From: Nitrososphaera sp.
Lineage (GTDB): Archaea > Thermoproteota > Nitrososphaeria > Nitrososphaerales > Nitrososphaeraceae
NCBI GenBank assembly: GCA_025929855.1
Contig: JAICPK010000005.1
Location: forward strand, 1 to 15,036
Direction: 5' to 3'
DNA length: 15,036 nucleotides
The notes under the pieces were generated by a model. That model searched no databases. It saw only the letters and a list, made by a program, of their open reading frames with translations, and had not been told where the DNA came from. The stretch's first letter is position 1, and every line of letters begins with the position of its first letter. Shown in pieces: positions 12,734 through 15,036 of this stretch. Made by a program: the position numbers and the translations under genes.

Positions 12734-13323
12734 TGAGCTTCCAGCATACGGTCAAGATCCCAAAGGAGAGGATAGGTGTCCTGATTGGCAAAGCCGGAAA
12801 AGTAAAGCAGCAAATTGAAGAAAGATGCGGCGTCAAAATCGAGATCGATAGCGAGACTGGCGATACTATGATAATAGGCAACAGCTCCGCTGATCGTTTG
12901 GAAGCTTTTCGGGCGATCGAAGTAATAACCGCAATTTCAAGAGGATTCTCTCCACAGCGAGCTTATCTGCTCTTTGAGGATGAGGAGTTAATATTCCAGC
13001 AGATCGATTTGCATGACTACACCGGCAAGTCTCCAAACGCCCTTGAGCGCATCAAGGGCAGGATAATCGGCGAAGGAGGCAAGGCGCGTCGAATGATTGA
13101 AGAGTTGAGCGGCTCATATGTATCTGTCTATGGCCATACTGTATGCCTTATCGGTAACTTTAGGGAGATAAAGCTAACAACTGAAGCAATTTCCATGCTC
13201 GCCAAGGGTAGCATGCACAAAACTGTCTACAATATGCTGCAGGGTGCAAAGAGGAAAGACAAGATAGACAAGATGCGCCTGTGGGAAGAAAGTCATGATG
13301 AAATTAAGTTCTCTGACTCTTGA
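12733..13323 (+). CDS. KH-domain ribosome-assembly protein, Dim2/Pno1-like
   Basis: A 196-residue protein with two KH domains. The first carries ERIGVLIGKAGKVKQQIEER (12-31; GxxG loop 19-22 GKAG). The second has the family signature GRIIGEGGKARRMIEELSG (109-127; GEGG 113-116) followed by SVYGHTVCLIG (131-141). This is the archaeal counterpart of eukaryotic Dim2/Pno1, which binds the 3' end of small-subunit rRNA and works with RIO1 and Nob1. MHKTVYNML (161-169) is a further family block. The ATG shares a base with the RIO1 stop (TAATG), so the two proteins are produced together, as in many archaea. A Lys/Glu-rich tail ends the protein. Confidence 0.92.
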   Translation: MSFQHTVKIPKERIGVLIGKAGKVKQQIEERCGVKIEIDSETGDTMIIGNSSADRLEAFRAIEVITAISRGFSPQRAYLLFEDEELIFQQIDLHDYTGKSPNALERIKGRIIGEGGKARRMIEELSGSYVSVYGHTVCLIGNFREIKLTTEAISMLAKGSMHKTVYNMLQGAKRKDKIDKMRLWEESHDEIKFSDS

Positions 13324-13485
13324 TGTAAGCATGATAGGGCTATAAGTCAATGATTAGTTTGCATTCTTTTTGATATGATCTATGCATGCCTATTCACCTA
13401 TATACTGCTATATCTTAAACTAGCTAGTGGTGTAAGATTTGGAATTTGGAATTCTTATGTCCTGCTTTCTTATTTTTTCTCTTTA
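13324..13485. other. 162-bp convergent intergenic region between the Dim2-like gene and ubiX
   Basis: This is the only convergent gap in the window with real space between the stops. It is A/T-rich. It holds CTTTTT near 13368-13373 and TTATTTTTTCTCTTTAC near 13469-13485, both possible rightward T-tract terminators. A short tandem TTTGGAA repeat lies at 13439-13452. No gene is seen. Confidence 0.5.
13469..13485 (+). terminator. T-rich terminator candidate of the RIO1-Dim2 operon
   Basis: A pyrimidine tract with six consecutive T ends at the ubiX stop codon. It lies about 150 bp past the Dim2-like stop; a shorter T-run at 13368-13373 is closer. Confidence 0.35.
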
Positions 13486-14043
13486 CTAGCCTCCACTCCA
13501 ACGTTTGAAAAGATTGTGGTCGATATTGAATTGATCAAGCACCTTACCTACCAGATGGTTTATCAGATCATCCATTGTCTTTGGCCTGTGGTAAAATCCT
13601 GGCATAGCGGGCAGAATTACTGCGCTGGTACTTGCAAGCTTGGTCATATTTTTTAGGTGTATCTTTGACAGCGGTGTTTCCCTTGGCACCAGAACAAGCT
13701 TACGCTGTTCCTTTATGCAAACGCCTGCTGCTCTTGAGACTAAGCTGTCGTCAAGGGCATTTGCAATACTAGCTAGTGTTTTAGTGCTACAGGGAATGAC
13801 AATCATGCCGTCGACTTTGAATGAGCCACTTGAAACAGGTGCGGCCATATTGTCGTCTTCATAATACTTCGTCGCAAGCGACTTAACATAGTCGACTGTG
13901 CTGTCAGTCTCTATCTTTATGTTCCTGGCGCCCCATTCTGTGATAATAAGATGTGTATCAATTTTCAGTCCCTTGAGTACCTCAAGTGTCCTTATACCAT
14001 AAATGACACCAGAAGCGCCGGTGATCGCAACGACTAGCCGCAA
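13486..14043 (-). CDS. ubiX: UbiX-type flavin prenyltransferase
   Basis: A 185-residue enzyme that joins a dimethylallyl group to FMN to make prenylated FMN, the cofactor of UbiD-family decarboxylases. Landmarks are AITGASGVIYGIR (6-18, flavin-binding loop), VIPCSTKTLASIANAL (82-97), LVLVPRETPLSKIHL (115-129) and ILPAMPGFYHRPKT (142-155). Length and motifs are complete. No ubiD gene is in the window, so the partner must be elsewhere. The role may be in quinone or aromatic-acid metabolism. The start is TTG 14043, with a TATA element about 29 bp upstream; the promoter region is divergent to the PfkB kinase. No T-run follows the stop, so its terminator is unclear. Confidence 0.94.
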   Translation of the reverse strand: MRLVVAITGASGVIYGIRTLEVLKGLKIDTHLIITEWGARNIKIETDSTVDYVKSLATKYYEDDNMAAPVSSGSFKVDGMIVIPCSTKTLASIANALDDSLVSRAAGVCIKEQRKLVLVPRETPLSKIHLKNMTKLASTSAVILPAMPGFYHRPKTMDDLINHLVGKVLDQFNIDHNLFKRWSGG

Positions 14044-14067
14044 GCAAATATGTGATTACGTTCTTTG

Positions 14068-14077
14068 CTATTTAATG
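14068..14077 (-). promoter_or_regulatory. TATA box of ubiX
   Basis: On the minus strand CATTAAATAG is centred about 29 bp before the TTG at 14043. Confidence 0.5.
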
Positions 14078-14088
14078 ATGCCTGCAAG

Positions 14089-14098
14089 CATTTAATAG
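14089..14098 (+). promoter_or_regulatory. TATA box of the PfkB kinase gene
   Basis: CATTTAATAG is centred about 33 bp before the TTG at 14127. It is nearly a mirror of the ubiX element 21 bp to the left (CTATTTAATG at 14068-14077 on the plus strand), so the divergent genes have matched but separate TATA boxes. Confidence 0.45.
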
Positions 14099-14126
14099 TG
14101 AAATTATGTTGGCTACCAAATAGGCG

Positions 14127-15029
14127 TTGCTGACGGTCTTTGGCACAGTGGCACTAGACACAACACGTACTCCTTTTCGGACAGAGACCAGAATACTAGG
14201 CGGTGCTGCCACCTTTGCCTCTGTTTCCTCAAGCATGTTTGCCCCCACCTCTATAGTGGCGGCAATAGGGTCAGATATGCCAGCTGAACATATAAGGGCA
14301 CTCAGCTCAAAGGGTATAGATACAAAGGGGATCATCATCATACAGGGGAGCAAGACTTTCCATTATGACTCTTCATTTGATTACGATCTGTCAAACAGGA
14401 CTACTAATAAGACTGAGCTTGGAGCCATAGCCGGCTTTGATCCTGTCATACCTGAAGAATATATAAAGTCTGATTACGTATATCTTGCAAACAATGACCC
14501 AAAGCAGAACATCAAGATTCTGCGGCATTTTCAGAAGCCTAGACTTGTAGTCTGTGACACTATAGAATTCTGGATAAATGGGAGCCGTGACGACGTAGTC
14601 AAGATGATAGAGATGACAGACGGAGTAGTGATAAATGACAATGAGGCAAGACTCTTGTGCAAGGAGGCTAACCTTGCAAAATGCGCCAAAAAGATAATGT
14701 CGTGGGGATCGAAATTTGCGATAATCAAAAAGGGTGAGAATGGTGCCATCCTATTTACTAAAGAGGGGCTGGTATTTCCAGCGGCAGCATTTTTTCTTGA
14801 CGAAATAGTCGACCCCACCGGAGCCGGTGACTCCTTTGCAGGTGGCTTTCTCGGTCACATTGCTCGCAAGGGCGTGACGGATTTCTCCACAATGAAGGAG
14901 GCGGTGATCTACGGCAATGTAATGGGCTCATTTGCTGTTGAAGACTTTGGAATCAAGCGCCTCCTGTCGATAACAAAGGATGACATAGAGGACCGCTACG
15001 AAAAATATTGCAATCTGGTGCAATTCTAA
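14127..15029 (+). CDS. PfkB/ribokinase-family kinase
   Basis: A 300-residue small-molecule kinase of the PfkB (ribokinase/adenosine kinase) family. The N-terminus reads LTVFGTVALDT (2-12), then the glycine pair region ILGGAATFAS (23-32). Asn and acid residues of the ATP/substrate cleft occur in VVINDNEARLL (167-177) and FAIIKKGENGAILF (197-210). The signature VDPTGAGDSFAGGFLG (228-243) carries the anion hole and catalytic base Asp235. YGNVMGSFAVEDFG near 265-280 completes the fold. The overall pattern strongly recalls a bacterial PfkB subgroup of unsettled substrate (sugar or nucleoside). The start is TTG 14127: an in-frame TAG at 14121-14123 blocks any longer protein. The gene is complete and divergent from ubiX. 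Confidence 0.9.
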   Translation: MLTVFGTVALDTTRTPFRTETRILGGAATFASVSSSMFAPTSIVAAIGSDMPAEHIRALSSKGIDTKGIIIIQGSKTFHYDSSFDYDLSNRTTNKTELGAIAGFDPVIPEEYIKSDYVYLANNDPKQNIKILRHFQKPRLVVCDTIEFWINGSRDDVVKMIEMTDGVVINDNEARLLCKEANLAKCAKKIMSWGSKFAIIKKGENGAILFTKEGLVFPAAAFFLDEIVDPTGAGDSFAGGFLGHIARKGVTDFSTMKEAVIYGNVMGSFAVEDFGIKRLLSITKDDIEDRYEKYCNLVQF

Positions 15030-15036
15030 TCTCTTG

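Noticed and set aside
14106..14123. Five-codon upstream ORF (ATG TTG GCT ACC AAA TAG) just before the PfkB kinase start
   Set aside because: With the TATA box at 14089-14098, transcription should begin near 14118-14127, so most of this mini-ORF would not be in the mRNA. It probably occurs by chance.
1..15036. CRISPR arrays, tRNA or rRNA genes, transposases, phage or defence genes
   Set aside because: None was seen on reading both strands. No regularly spaced repeats, cloverleaf-like segments or recognisable mobile-element proteins are present.

Overview
The window looks like chromosomal DNA from an ammonia-oxidising-type archaeon (Nitrososphaeria/Thaumarchaeota; class inferred, not proven). 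It carries archaeal informational genes: a two-repeat TATA-binding protein, Nop5 plus fibrillarin, archaeal-type RNase HII, Trm1, RIO1 kinase with a Dim2/Pno1-like KH protein, and a Ser/His Sec11-like signal peptidase. Almost every transcription unit has an A/T-rich TATA-like element centred about 24-36 bp before the start codon. That spacing implies leaderless or nearly leaderless mRNAs, and several begin with TTG or GTG. I see no rRNA, tRNA, CRISPR array, insertion sequence or phage gene.

Layout. 1-833: the end of a possible rightward ORF, a small two-span membrane protein and a GNAT N-acetyltransferase, the last two leftward. 931-3193: an M50 site-2-type membrane protease converging on a divergent LarA-like protein. 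3238-4446: pyrE converging stop-to-stop on TBP. 4579-5561: a leftward operon of signal peptidase I and a YjbQ-family protein. 5605-5919: an unrecognised small protein, divergent from Nop5. 5973-7911: Nop5 and fibrillarin, overlapping. 7908-8570: RNase HII. 8684-9817: Trm1, sharing a CTAG stop with a leftward membrane-anchored protein. 10373-11565: a ferredoxin-NADP-type flavin reductase and a DUF424 protein. 11566-11905: the longest stretch without a recognisable gene. 11906-13323: RIO1 and the Dim2-like KH protein, translationally coupled. 13486-14043: UbiX flavin prenyltransferase. 14127-15029: a PfkB-family kinase.

Much of the window serves RNA: C/D-box RNP 2'-O-methylation (Nop5-fibrillarin), tRNA G26 dimethylation (Trm1), small-subunit maturation (RIO1-Dim2) and RNA/DNA hybrid removal (RNase HII). 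Metabolic genes (pyrE, FNR, ubiX, PfkB kinase) and envelope genes (signal peptidase, M50 protease) are interspersed. The layout is very compact. Four convergent pairs abut or overlap at their stop codons, and two divergent pairs appear to share one TATA element.

I do not see an obviously new multi-gene system. The most interesting signals are regulatory: a perfect 18-bp palindrome between the TBP gene's TATA box and its start codon, with a second inverted repeat upstream; symmetric shared promoters; and a LarA-fold protein without the expected catalytic signature.
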